NCBI GenBank assembly: GCA_004431415.1
Contig: QPMI01000524.1
Coordinates: forward strand, 124,001-188,000
Source: Cyanophora paradoxa
Taxonomy: Eukaryota > Glaucocystophyceae > Cyanophorales > Cyanophoraceae
Direction: 5' to 3'
Length of the DNA: 64,000 bases
Shown: piece after piece, positions 20,301 through 30,984 of the stretch
Layout: every line of letters begins with the position of its first letter
How positions within the stretch are numbered: position 1 is the first letter of the stretch
Notes under the pieces: model-generated
Told to the model about the DNA's origin: nothing
What the model saw: the letters and a program-made list of their open reading frames with translations, nothing else
The model's database searches: none
Position numbers and translations under genes: made by a program

Positions 20301-23300
20301 CCCGCCTGACTTCCATAACATTCCCTGTCCCTCTGATCTGCCAAGCAGTTGGAGGCGTGGGGCGAAGAGGGCCTGGGCCCCGCCCACGTCCGCGAGCTCG
20401 CCCGCCGCTCCCCGCGCGCCATCACCGTACCCCCCGAAGTCGTCCACGCGAAGGTGCCATGCCCTCCTCCTCCACCCGTCCCAGGGTACAGTGCGGCCCA
20501 GCGTTCGCGTACACCGCAGGCCCTGGAGCTGCGGCGGTTCGGGTTCTCGCCGGACGAGCTGCTCCGGTACCCCGCCTTCCTCTTCGTCTCCGCCGACAAG
20601 ACGCGGCCCCGGTACCCCCCCTCCCCCCCCCCCCCCCCCCCCCCCCGCCCCCCCTTCCCCCCGCCCCGCCCTGAGGTTGCGGCCAGGCTGGAGTTCCACG
20701 GGCGGGCGGTGAAGGAGGGCCGCCTGGAGCGGCCGCTGGCGCTCTCGTCGGTGGTCAGCACGCACGGCCCCCGCTTCGCCGCCATGTGCAGGGCCTCCCC
20801 GGAGCAGGTGCCCCGGGCGCTCCCCCCGGCCCCCGCCATTCCGTCGTCCCCGGCGGCACGCCGCCCGCGCCGCCGACATCCTCCCTCCCCGGCGCAGTGG
20901 GCCGCCTTCCGCCGCCGCCGCTCGCGCCTCACGCGCGAGTCGGCGACCGCCGCCGCCGCCCGCGGCTTCCTCGGCTCGGTGGGCGTATCCCCCGCCGCGG
21001 TCGAGGCGCTCCTCGCGCGGGAGCCGATCGTCGCCGAGCTCTCCGTCGAGAACCTCGCCTCCAAGGCGCGCTGTACCCCCCTGCCCTTCCCCCCCTTCGT
21101 TGTCTCATGCTCGCTTAGGTGAGGGAGCTCGAGGGGACAGGCCTCTCGGGGGCGGCCCTCTCCTCCGTCCTCGTCCGCTCCCCCCAGGTCCGAGAACAGC
21201 GATTCCCGTACCCGCCCCCGGCCCTGAATTCGGACTCGTACCCCCGCCGCAGATCCTCAAGTACTCCGTCCGCACCCTCCGCCGCCAGGTCCGCTTCCCG
21301 CACCCCTCCCCCTCCCCACTGCCTCCCCCGACCCCTTGGTGCGATCCTCGTACCCCCAGCTGGCGATGCTGCGGGCGTGGCTGGAGCAGCGGCGGCCGGG
21401 GACGCCGCTGGCGGAGGGCGTGGCGCGGTACCCCCTCTCCCTCGCCCTCAACCTCGGGCCCGCCTCGCTCGTCGCCCGCGAGAAGCTCCACCTCCTCGCG
21501 TCCGCGGCCCCGGCTCCCCCCCCCCCCCCCCCCCCCCCCTTGCAACCTCAGCGTGTACCCCCCCGCGCAGGTCGCTGGGGATCCGGCCGGGGGACCTGGC
21601 GGGGCTCGTGCGGCGCGCCCCCTCCGTCCTCCGCGCCTCCACCGCCAACCTCGCCACCAAGGCCCGCCCCCGCCCTGTACCCCTCCCCCCGCCTCCTCGA
21701 GCCGGGCCCCGCGTGCAGATCGACGCCCTCTCCGGCCTCGGGTTCCGCGGCAACGCCCTTCGCGACATCGTTCTCCGGTACCCCTCGTGTCCCCCCGCCG
21801 GGAACCGTACCCCCTGACCGTTTTCCCTCCGGGGCAGCTTCCCAGCCGTCCTCACCCTCGCCTCGCACTCCCTCCAGGCGCCCCCGTACCCCCCGTCGGT
21901 TCGCTCGTCCACCCCCTCACCCCCTCACAGGAGCGCCTCGACGTCCTCGCCGAGGCGGGCGTACCCCACGAGGGCGTCGTCAAGTCTGCTGTACCCCCGA
22001 TCGGTCGCTCCCCTCCCCCTTGAACCGTTCACGCAGGTCCCCGAAGCTGCTGCGCCTCAGCCCGCGCTTCGTCTGCGCGAGGCGCGCGCCGCCGTCCCTT
22101 TACCCCGCTCGTCTCGCTCACTACCCGCCCCCTCCCCCCCCCCCCCCCACACCCCTCCTCTCCACCCCCTCCCCCGACAGGGCACTGTTCCTGCGGATGC
22201 ACCGGCCGGGCCCGTACCCTCCGCCCGGCCTTGCCGCTGCGTCGTTTCTCAGCTCGACAGACGAGAAGGCTCGCCTGTCCCCCCAGCCCGCCCGCCCCGC
22301 ATACCTCTCTCTCCGTCCTTCTCAGACGGCGTACCCCGCAGTTTGCGCGGCAGGCGGGGGCGGCCCCCGACGCCTGGCGCGCCTTCCGCGCCCGGTACCC
22401 CTCCTCCTTCCCCCCAGCCTCTCCCCCCGACCGGGGGCGGCAGGGTGGCGGGGTCGCCGGTGGGGCCGCTGCGGGAGGCGCTGGCGGGGGCGGCGCCGCT
22501 CGCCTTCGTCGACGACGCCCTCGCCGCCCTCGAGGCCCGCGGTCCGGCCCGCCCCCGCCCCGCCCGCCCCGCCCGCCGGCCGCGGCCGATCTCTCCTCGC
22601 GAAGGCTCGAGGGGCGACCCCGAGGCCGCCGCCGCCCGCGCCCAGCTCCGGTACGGCGTCCCTCCCCCCAGTCCCGTTCCTCCCCCCGTCCTGACCCTTC
22701 TACTCCTCCCTCTCCCCCTCCCCTCCCCTCCCCCCCCCCTCTCCTCCCGTTCCCGCAGGCGGCGCGGGGTGGGCGACGCGGACCTCGCACTCCTCGCCTC
22801 GCGGTACCCCCCCGCGCAGTCCCTGCCCCACGCCGCCCTCGCCGAGCGGGTGCGTACCCCCGTCACCATCTATCCCTTCCCCCCCAAACTGAGCGGAGGG
22901 TAGGTCGAGGCCCTCGTGTCTGCCGGCTTCGACGAGGCCGGCGTCTGTACCCGGGAGGCCCTCGCCAGGTACCCCCACCCTCTCCAACCCCCTCAACCCC
23001 CCCCCCCCCCCGGCGATTTCTGAGGCGGGGTACAGGGCGCCTGAGATCGCAGGCCTGCGCCCACGGGAACTGCAGGCGCGCCGTGCCTTCGAAGTGAGCG
23101 AGGCGCCCGTCGTTCTCACGAAGTGGCCGGCCGGGGCGCAGGAGCGGGCGGCCCTTCTCAGGCAGGCGACGGGGGCGAGCCCCTGGGAGCTCGCCCGCGC
23201 CGCCCCGGCCCTCCGCCTCGACCCCGCCGACGCCCTCGCGCGGTGCCACCCTCCCCCGCCTTCCTTCGCCTGCGGCTGCTCCTGACACCGGTGAAGGCTC

Positions 23301-25040
23301 CTGCTCGTGGTGCACCGCTGGGGTGACGGGTTCCCCCCCGCCGCGGCCGCCCTTGCCGCGCTCGGCGCCCCCCACGACGCGTTCGCGGAGTGCTTCGGAG
23401 AAGCGGACCGCTGGCGCGCCTTCTGCGGGCGGGCGGTCCGCGGGGCCGGCGGGGCGGCGGGCCTGGCGGCTGCCCTCGAGGCGCTGCGCGAGGGGCGGCC
23501 CTGGGCCCCCGCCCCGCGCCGCCTCTCCGCCCTGCGGTGCCCTCTGCTCGGTCGCTCGCGAGGGCCCCCTCCCCTTCTGACCCCTTAGCTCGCAGCGTCG
23601 CCGGCCTGACCCGCCCCGAGGCCGAGGCCGCCCTCTCCGCCCTCTCCCACCCCCCCGCCCCGCGCGAGATCGCCCTCCGGGTGGGCCGTACCCCTCCCCC
23701 AGCCGCGCGTTCGCGCCCGCTCTAAGGGGGGCGCCAGCTGGACGCGATGTACGAGGGGGGCATGGACGGGGCGGCGGCGCGGGGGCCCTCCTCGCGGCCC
23801 CGCGCCTCCTCTCGTTCCGCCCGGGCACGCTCCTCGCGCGGCTCGGGGCCCTGCGGGCGGCCGGCTGCGGCGCCCCGCCCTCGCCGCGGCCCCGCGGCTC
23901 CTCCTCCTCGACCCCGCGGCGGCGGCGGCTCGGGCCCTCCTCCTCGCGGAGCGCGGGGCGTACCCGGCACCGCGGGCCGCCTGCACGCCCTCCTGCGCCT
24001 CCCGACGCCGAGCTCGCGGGGCGCGCGGGGGGCGCCGGCGCCGCCGAGGCCCTCGCGGCGGCCGGGCGCTGCCCCTCGAGGAGGCCCTCGCGAGGCTCCA
24101 GCGCGCGCTGGGCGGCCGGCGGCTCGCTGCGGTGGCGGCGGCGGGCGGCGAGGGGGAGGCGGGTGGGCGGGGCGCGCGTGCGGCGGCCCTCTCGGCGGCG
24201 CGGCCCGAGGTGGCGGCCGAGCTCGACGCGGAGCTCAACGGCGGCCTCGGCGCAGACGCCGTCGCCGCCGCCTCCCACCGCAAGCTCTGGTGCCCGCCCT
24301 CGCCCCCCTCCGCTCCGCTCCGCGCCGCGCCGCGCCGCTCTGACGGGGCGCGAGGTGGCGCTGCCGCGGGAGGACTGCCGCCACGCGTGGGAGGCGCGCG
24401 TGGCGGACCGCACGCGGGCGCGCGGGGCGACGCGCTGCCCCGCCTGCCGGCGGCGCGCGGCGGGGCGCGGGGGCGGCCCCCGCGCGGCCCCTCGCCTCGG
24501 AGCGGCCCGAGGTGGCGGCGGAGCTGGCGCCCGACCTCAACGGCGGCCTCAGCGCCGACGCCGTCGCGTTCCGCTCGAAGCGCAAGCTCTGGTGGCGCTG
24601 CCCCGCCTCGCCTGCCGCCACGCCTGGCAGGCCCGCGTCGCCGACCGCACGCGCCCGGGGCGCCCCACGGCTGCCCCGAGTGCGCGCGTCGGGCGGCGCG
24701 CGCGGCAGCGGCGGAGACTCGTTCCCTAGCCGCCCGCTTCCCGGCGCTGGCCGCCCAGTGGGACGCCGCCCGCAACGGGGCCGAGGCGGGCGGCGTCTAC
24801 CCCTCGTCGGAGGCCAAGGCCTGGTGCGCGAGCGCCGCGGCGCCGGCCGTGCGGGGCGCGCGACGACTCCGGATTGGCCCGGCGCACAGGTGGCGGTGCG
24901 GGGAGTTGGGGTGCGGGCACGCGTGGGAGGCGACGCCGCGGGCGAGGACGCGGCCGGCGCGGCCGTCCGGCTGCCCCGAGTGCGCCCGCCGCGCCCCGTC
25001 CGCCTCCGCCGCGCCGACTCCCACGTCGCCTTCACAATAA
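17400..25040 (+). CDS. mTERF-repeat protein fused to zinc-ribbon (DUF4379-like) modules
   Basis: mTERF proteins bind nucleic acid and usually act in mitochondria or plastids. At least 25 short exons carry degenerate mTERF motifs (two helices, then a proline-containing third), for example AVEFLRSQLGFSDEE (17,545), VAVLEAAGLQRSTDLSDLL (18,490), LELRRFGFSPDELLRYP (20,525), LSGLGFRGNALRDIVLRYP (21,727) and LVSAGFDEAGVC (22,910). Introns are short, often start GTACCCCC and end CAG. From about 24,190 the protein changes to repeats of the type RPEVAAELxxxLNGGLxADAV, KLWW, HAWEARVADRTR and GCPECARR, matching bacterial and algal treble-clef/zinc-ribbon DUF4379 domains; about three copies, stop TAA 25038-25040. 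The frame shifts inside the first two zinc-ribbon copies, so short introns, errors or decay are possible. Start and exact exon set are unresolved, and two adjacent genes are possible. Confidence 0.65.
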
Positions 25041-25425
25041 ATCCGACCCCCTCCGAACCCCCTGGCCCCGCCGGCCCCGGCGCGCGGCCTTCTCCTCCCA
25101 CCCTAACCCTTGCATTCCGGCGGCCGCGGTACCGGTCAACGTTAAACGTTGAGGCATGCCCTGGCGAGTCGTCATTCAGTGAGAGCGCGAGTAGTAGAAA
25201 TAGTGGGTATGTATAGGCGGCGGGAAGTCGGCCGCGGGCTGCCGCCGCGCGCAGCCTGCAGCTGGTGAAGTGTGCAACTGCAGCTATAGCTAATTATAAT
25301 TTATTAGTATTCGGCGAGATTTTTCGATGCACGGCGCCGGCATCGAGGAATTCGAAGCATGCACGATATCCAACGTTAACGTTAACGCCCGCCCGCCCGC
25401 GCGCAGTATACGTACCGGTCGAGCG
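25041..25425. other. Short spacer before the TIR element
   Basis: Contains self-complementary AACGTTAACGTTAACG-type sequence near 25,371 and CGTTAAACGTT near 25,140. No gene is seen. Confidence 0.4.
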
Positions 25426-25430
25426 GCCCT

Positions 25431-25575
25431 TGTTGCCACTCCACTACGTACCCTTTTGCACCACGTAGCAGAATCGAGTTGGACGGGCCTATTACATGAT
25501 TGCCGGGGCCCCGTGCCCAAATCCGCTTTGGGCACGTCGGGGCTAGGGCGCGTCGTGCCCAAAGGCTTGGGCACG
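25431..25575 (+). repeat. Left 145-bp terminal inverted repeat
   Basis: Reverse complement of 30678-30822. Its inner part holds two adjacent palindromes built on GTGCCCAAA/TTTGGGCAC (about 25,513-25,537 and 25,554-25,575). These could be hairpins or paired binding sites for an element-encoded protein. Confidence 0.9.
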
Positions 25576-25625
25576 TAAGCTTTGTGTTGGGCACGACAGG
25601 TGTTAGAGCCCAGACAGCTGCAGCG

Positions 25626-28133
25626 ATGTTGGGCCTGTCGCCGGAGGAGATTCAGGCGGCCGGCCAATTTCTGCAGTTCTGCGTCTTCTGCAGCTTCGCG
25701 CTACAGACAGCTGTGCTCGCGGGTCGCGCGTGGTGCGGCCGCAAGTGTACCTGCCACATCGAGCAGCTGATCTCGTCGTTCTCGAGCTGCGACTGCGATC
25801 ACAAGGAGGGCCACCGCGGCCATTGTCCTGGCGGGCATCTTGCTAGATCTCTCTTAGATCAGCTCCAGCAGGCACGCGCGGGGCCTTCGAGCAGTTCAAG
25901 CAATGGTGGCGGGAACAGCACGGCAGCAGCTGGCCCGCCGCCTGGCGCGTATGTCGTCCCTCCGGAGCAGCGTAGGGCACCAACTGCTGCGACCCAGCGG
26001 CAATCGGACGGCTCGGACGGCGGCGCAGCGCCCAGCGAGGAAACGACCAGCACGCGGCACACCGTGCGCTGGACGTACGAAGAGTTCATAAAGGCGTGCA
26101 ACGAATTAGCGCCATTCCGGAAGCACAAGGACATGCAGGACGAGCAGGGAATCCCAACGCGGAGCGCGCACTCGACGAGACGGAACGCTACAACGCGCTG
26201 GTCTGGGAGCGGGACATGAAGGCAGCCGGGGACGCGAACGACAAGGAGGCGATCAAGCGGCTGAACGCGTCGAAGCCAGTCGTGCGTGCGCGCGTCCAGA
26301 GGAAGGACCTGGAGGCGCCAGCGGATCCGAACAAGAGCGACGAGCAGAACCAGAAGGCTGCGGAGGGGAGGGCAAGAAGAGTAACGATCAGCGGATCAAG
26401 AACCGCACCGGCAACTACGTTCTAGTCGAGCAGCCAAACCCGCGCGACCCGAACGGACCCGCGGTGTATGTCATGCAGGAAGTGCAGGTGGCCAAGAAGC
26501 GCCAGAAGAACAACACTGGAGCGGTGGCGGCGACGGCCCTACTCAAGTGCGTATCTTGCCGAAGGACGCCCGCGAGGTCTTCGAAATCCTGTCGGTAAGG
26601 ACGTGTCCAAACATCGTGCCCAATCGTGCTCAAACCGTGCCCGGAGCACGACGTGACGACGCGCGCGCAGGAGTACCATAACGCGGCGCACGAGGCTGCG
26701 TACACCGTCAAGGGCAAGGTTTCGCGCGTCTATGCCATCAAAGACAAGTTCGTCGAGTACTTCTGCAAGGTGCTCGCTGCAGCTGCCCGCGCGGGGACCC
26801 TGAGCAAGACTGACACCCGTACGCAGCGCTGCCCGTACTGTGCCATCAACAGGGCGGTCGAGCTCGCTGCGAAGCTCGCGGGCATGAAGCCTATCGTCGC
26901 AAAGTCCGCCTGGTCTCGCGTCGTCATCGACCATGCCCGTCGTGCAGGATGCGGGAATCACTGTCGATGTCGGCACGGACGAAGATGTTGAGGCTGCAGC
27001 TGCCCGGGACAGCTGGGTGCCCACCGACAAGCAGCAGATCCTCTGGGACAAGTATGTGAAGGACATGGAGGAGGAGGAATCTAAGGAATCGGAGCAGTAC
27101 TTGGACTCCGCAGAGCGCCATCTCAAAGGCGGCTTCCGTCGTGGCACCATCGAGGGGATGCCGATCGCTTTCATGGTTCGCTATGTCCTGTTTACGTTAA
27201 TCGCTGTCGGCACTGACATTGTTCCCGCAGAAGGAGCACGAGAAGTACAAGGCTTACGTAGGGGTCCTGAACGATCGTCTCTCGGCGTACAGGAACAGGA
27301 TGATTGACTTCGCCCGCAAGAGAGCCGGGGAGATCGCCAACCTTGCAGTCGGCGACGTGCGTCTCTGTCATGCCCAAACCCCATGCTCCGACGTGCCCAA
27401 ATCATACTCAAACGTGCCCCGCGAGGCACGTTTGGGTATGGTTTTGAGCACCATTTGGACACGACAATGGAGCTCACGTTGGGCGCGCAGCTGGTATCCA
27501 TCAGCGTGAAGGACTGCGATCCGCGTGCCCTGGACGAGGCCCGCATGCCCGCAATGGTGCACGCGGTCATTGCTGCGGTCGGCACGGGCTTCAACAAGTA
27601 CATCCTCAAGACTGCTGCCGGTATAGTCCAGCGCAACGATGACGACTCTCAGCCCCGCCTCTTCCAGGCCGACGAAGTGTGCTCTATGCGGCATCCTGCC
27701 CCTCCAGGCGAGACCGGCGGCTTTGCCGGGTTCAAGCATCTCATCGAGAGCATCACCGCCGCCAGCACCGAACCTGTAACCCTCAGGTCCGTCTTCCTCC
27801 AGCATTCTTTCTCAGCGCTCTGACTGCCATGTCTTGCCTGGCAGAAAAGCGTTTTTTGACTGGTGCGCCATCGAAATCGACAGGCCGAGCAAGATCTGCA
27901 ACTGCACGACTGGCTGCACGAACAAGAAGTGCATTTGCAAGTACGAAGACATCATCTGCTCGTCAAAGTGCCACAAGAAGTCGGGGAGGGACGCGTGCAA
28001 GAACCGCTCTTGCATCCAGAAACCTTGGAAGAAAGTACAGAAGAGCGCCGAGAAGGAGGCCGCTGCCGCGGCAGAGGCCGCGGCTGGCCCCGCCGAGCCT
28101 GAGGCTGAGGCGGGCCCCTCTAATGCCAAGTAG
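25626..28133 (+). CDS. Element-encoded protein with C-terminal CXC cysteine cluster
   Basis: ATG at 25626, stop TAG at 28131-28133. The N-terminal part has a Cys/His-rich segment at about 25,670-25,830 (CVFC, CGRKCTCH, CDCDHKEGHRGHC), then a Ser/Gly/Ala linker and WTYEEFIKACNELAPFRKH. A charged middle follows (NAERALDETERYNALVWERD, GNYVLVEQPNPRDP). After an intron from about 26,596 come EYHNAAHEAAYTVKGKVSR and CPYC. The last exon, after the intron ending CTTGGCAG at about 27,843, has nine cysteines spaced CxC-x3-C-x4-CxC-x6-C-x3-C-x8-C-x4-C (27,897-28,013), like the zinc-binding CXC/CRC domain of TSO1/tesmin proteins and of some transposon proteins. The frame changes near 26,140, 26,370, 26,500 and 26,930; short introns or indels could explain this. 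Function is probably DNA binding or transposition, by inference. Confidence 0.6.
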
Positions 28134-28784
28134 TGCAGCCAGTTTACGATCGATTTTGGAATAGCCTTTCGTTGTGAAAGAGTTTCCGAGTCGTGCCCTC
28201 CTTGAGCATGTCCGAACTTCGTCTGGGCACGTACTTGGGCACGATTGGGCATGACGTGGGCATGAGCAAGTAGCAGAAACCGGTAAAGAGGGAGCGAACT
28301 ATGAAGCTTCATGAATACGAGTTAAACAAGGCTTCAGCATTCTCAAATTCAACTTGTGCGGCCTCTCGGACGGGTCAGAACTGCTTCAGGTCTTCGAGGC
28401 CTCATCATGAGTTCATGACCCTTGGCTTCAAATCATGATGCGAGTCCGATGGTCAGACTTCTGAGCGACGCGGAACATGTCATGCTGAAGTTCTTCGCAT
28501 CGCCTTTCTTCATCAAAACGTTGTAAAATATCAATACTGTTAAGTTCACATGGCAAATGTGCAGTTCAATGCGTAATCGTGCTCCGCGACGTCAATCACT
28601 GCTAAATTCAGGATCAAGTCGGTTTGGGCATGACGGGGCACATTTGGGCATGTTTGGGCACGAGGCGGGCACGACCAGTGCACGACCCAATTCTAAGGAA
28701 GATACGCTGCAAAAACCCTAATAGAGCAACACTATCAATGCTAGTAGAGCTACTAGGACTGCTACTAGGAGATAGACACTGGAT
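28134..28784. other. Internal spacer of the element with GGGCAC motif clusters
   Basis: Separates the 3' ends of the two element genes. Clusters of (G)TTTGGGCA(T/C)G motifs occur at 28,195-28,270 and 28,618-28,685. The sequence between them is AT-richer with no coding sign. Confidence 0.5.
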
Positions 28785-30500
28785 CTACTTTGCCGCCGCC
28801 GCCTTTTTTTGGGCCGCAGCTAGCTTTGCGGTGTCCTGAATGAGCTGCTTGATCCCGTACACCCCTAGGCAGCCCGACGGCGGATCGCCGTGCTTGTCGC
28901 ACTTGGGGAAGATGTGGCCCTGCTTGTATGTGCTCTTGGACTTGACCGTCTCCCGTATGCACAGGAAGTACTTGAACTGGGATTCGCTAAGAAATGAAAG
29001 GAGAGATAAGAGGAGCAGTGCTCTCACCGACGGAGGTGTTTTCTTGGAGTTGAGCACCTTGGAATCCGCGTGCTCGGCATCGAACTCGCACTCGAGCGTC
29101 GTGATCTCTGCCCCCTGAACGACAGGGGCATATGCCCAGTCGTCCTCATACCCATCCAAGCTGACCGTCCAGCAGATGAAGAGAGACTGCGTGGTGCCGC
29201 GGAATCGTCGACCAGGTCGACGGGGCCCCGTACCGGCCGGTGTACACGTCGATCATGTACAGAATGTCGCCCTCTGGGCTCCGGCTTGCCGCAAGGCTGG
29301 GACGATCTCTACAGGGGGAACCGATCCGCCACGTTTTTCTGCGTCTGACATGTCAGTTGGGCAGAAAGAAGGCACGGCGGACCGAAGAAAGCACCTGTAG
29401 GGTCCATCGTGTTGAAGTCGTAGTGCCTCCCTTCTCTCGCCTGCAACAGCGACGCTCCGGAATCAGATTTCGTCGGGAGAACCATGGGGCACGTTGGGGC
29501 ACGATTGGGGCACGTTTGGGCACGCGAGTGCAGCACGACCAAGGACGCGACATGCCAAATAGTACCCAGACCGTGCCCAAGCACGGGAACGCACGGGGAG
29601 CCTGAGTGCTGGCTTCGTCGTCGCGCGAGGGCGCATGCTTGGGCCCCCTGTGCGAAGATTGCTCCTGAGCCTTGCCTGAGTGCTCCGGGTCCTTTCCTTC
29701 GCCGCCTTCTTCTCCGGCCAGATGCTGCCTTCAGTGAACGTCAGGTGGGGGAGAGATGCACACGTTGGACGGCGCGGGCAGCCACCTTCGACGACGACGA
29801 CGCGACGTGTGCTCCTTCACGCTCGCTGCCCTGGGCTTCTTCGACAGTTGCGGTTCAATCTCTGTCTCCAGCTCTTCCTCAGTGTCCTTCGGCGCGGCAT
29901 CCTCTTCTTCTTCTTCTTCTTCTTCTTCACTGAGTCCTCTGCGTTCTGCCACCGTAGCCTGCGCCGGGTTTGCATGAGTGTCTGGAATGTGACAGCGGGC
30001 GTGGGGCGCCTCGAGCACGTCCTCATGAAAGCTCACCGATTTCTCAGCACGTGGTGCCCCATTACGTGCCCCAGCCGTGCCCGACGACTGTGGACGTGCC
30101 CGCGTCGTGCCCAAATGTGCCCGCGCCGTGCCCAAACGTGCTCCGGTCACGGCGGCCTCCGCCGCGTTCTCGTCCTCCGGCTCCTCGTGCTTCCGCGCCC
30201 GGTTCGTCTTCTCCGCAGCGGCCTTCTTCTCCGCTGGCGCCTTCTTGGTCGCCGCCGGCGCGACGATGAGGGTAACGGGCCCTCCCTCGACCACCACGGC
30301 GAACTCCTGCGCATGCCCGAGTCCAGATCAGTCGATCGGCGTTGCTTGCACGCGGCAGTACGACTCGCACGTCATGATAGAGTCGCACAGTAGCTCCCCG
30401 CCAGCACTGCCAGAAGCGCAGCTGATCTATCTGCTGTATCTCCGGACGAAGAAGCTTCCTGTCTACCAGCTTCCTGATATGGGCTCCGCGACGGTATGAG
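28785..30500 (-). CDS. Second element-encoded protein, function unknown, possibly decayed
   Basis: On the minus strand, the C-terminal exons are clear: DGYEDDWAYAPVVQGAEITT, a GTGAGA intron at about 28,976-29,036, then FKYFLCIRETVKSKSTYKQG and a Lys/Ala-rich end just above 28,785. Upstream, around 29,780-30,300, lies a lysine-, alanine- and glutamate-rich region (KKAPAEKKAAAEK and a run of nine Glu) that resembles a nuclear, disordered protein. The part nearest the right TIR (ELLCDSIMTCESYCRV) contains an in-frame stop before the next segment, so the annotation there needs an intron or the gene is broken. I recognise no family. Its position between the TIRs and opposite orientation to the CXC gene make it part of the element. 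Confidence 0.45.
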
Positions 30501-30677
30501 CGGTGCTGGACCATGTTGCCCATCGTCGGCAAGCACTCCGCTGGATTGCAACTTCGCTATGCAAGTACACACAGAACGACCACATAGTTGGAGCCTGCAC
30601 GCCCCCGCCTGCCGCGCTGCCAGGCTGCTCTCCCGCCATCGCGGGGCACGACTTGGGCACGACGCTGCTCTACCCGC

Positions 30678-30822
30678 CGTGCCCAAGCCTTTGGGCACGA
30701 CGCGCCCTAGCCCCGACGTGCCCAAAGCGGATTTGGGCACGGGGCCCCGGCAATCATGTAATAGGCCCGTCCAACTCGATTCTGCTACGTGGTGCAAAAG
30801 GGTACGTAGTGGAGTGGCAACA
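30678..30822 (-). repeat. Right 145-bp terminal inverted repeat
   Basis: Mirror of 25431-25575, base for base in my comparison, followed by the GCCCT duplication at 30823-30827. Confidence 0.9.
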
Positions 30823-30984
30823 GCCCTCTTCGAAATTTGACGTGTGTACCCCCCGAATCAGGCATGACGGCATGCCGCATGCGCACTGGCCGGCCCCGCG
30901 GCCGAGCGTGCAAATGCGCACGTTTCATATAGCTGCTGCTAGGCTGTGCTCGGATTTGGTCTAGCGGCTTGCGGCGATGCCATC

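Larger units (their letters stand above)
25426..30827. mobile_element. Complete 5.4-kb TIR DNA transposon-like element of unassigned superfamily
   Basis: The element spans 25431-30822. It is bounded by 145-bp terminal inverted repeats that I read as identical, and is flanked by the 5-bp direct repeat GCCCT (25426-25430 and 30823-30827), which looks like a target-site duplication. TIR tips read TGTTGCCACTCC. Inside are a plus-strand CXC-cluster gene, a minus-strand gene and many GTGCCCAA motifs. Apparently identical TIRs suggest a recent insertion. I found no DDE, tyrosine recombinase, HUH or reverse-transcriptase motif. A 5-bp duplication and TGT tips would be compatible with Ginger-like integrase elements, but that is only a possibility. 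It sits 158 bp upstream of the start codon of the next gene. Confidence 0.85.

Noticed and set aside
25098-25112. CCCTAACCCTT telomere-like word
   Set aside because: Only one and a half units; no array.
25431-30822. Assignment of the element to Ginger, KDZ or another named superfamily
   Set aside because: Only the 5-bp duplication, TGT tips and a cysteine cluster hint at it. No catalytic triad could be placed, so naming it would be a guess.
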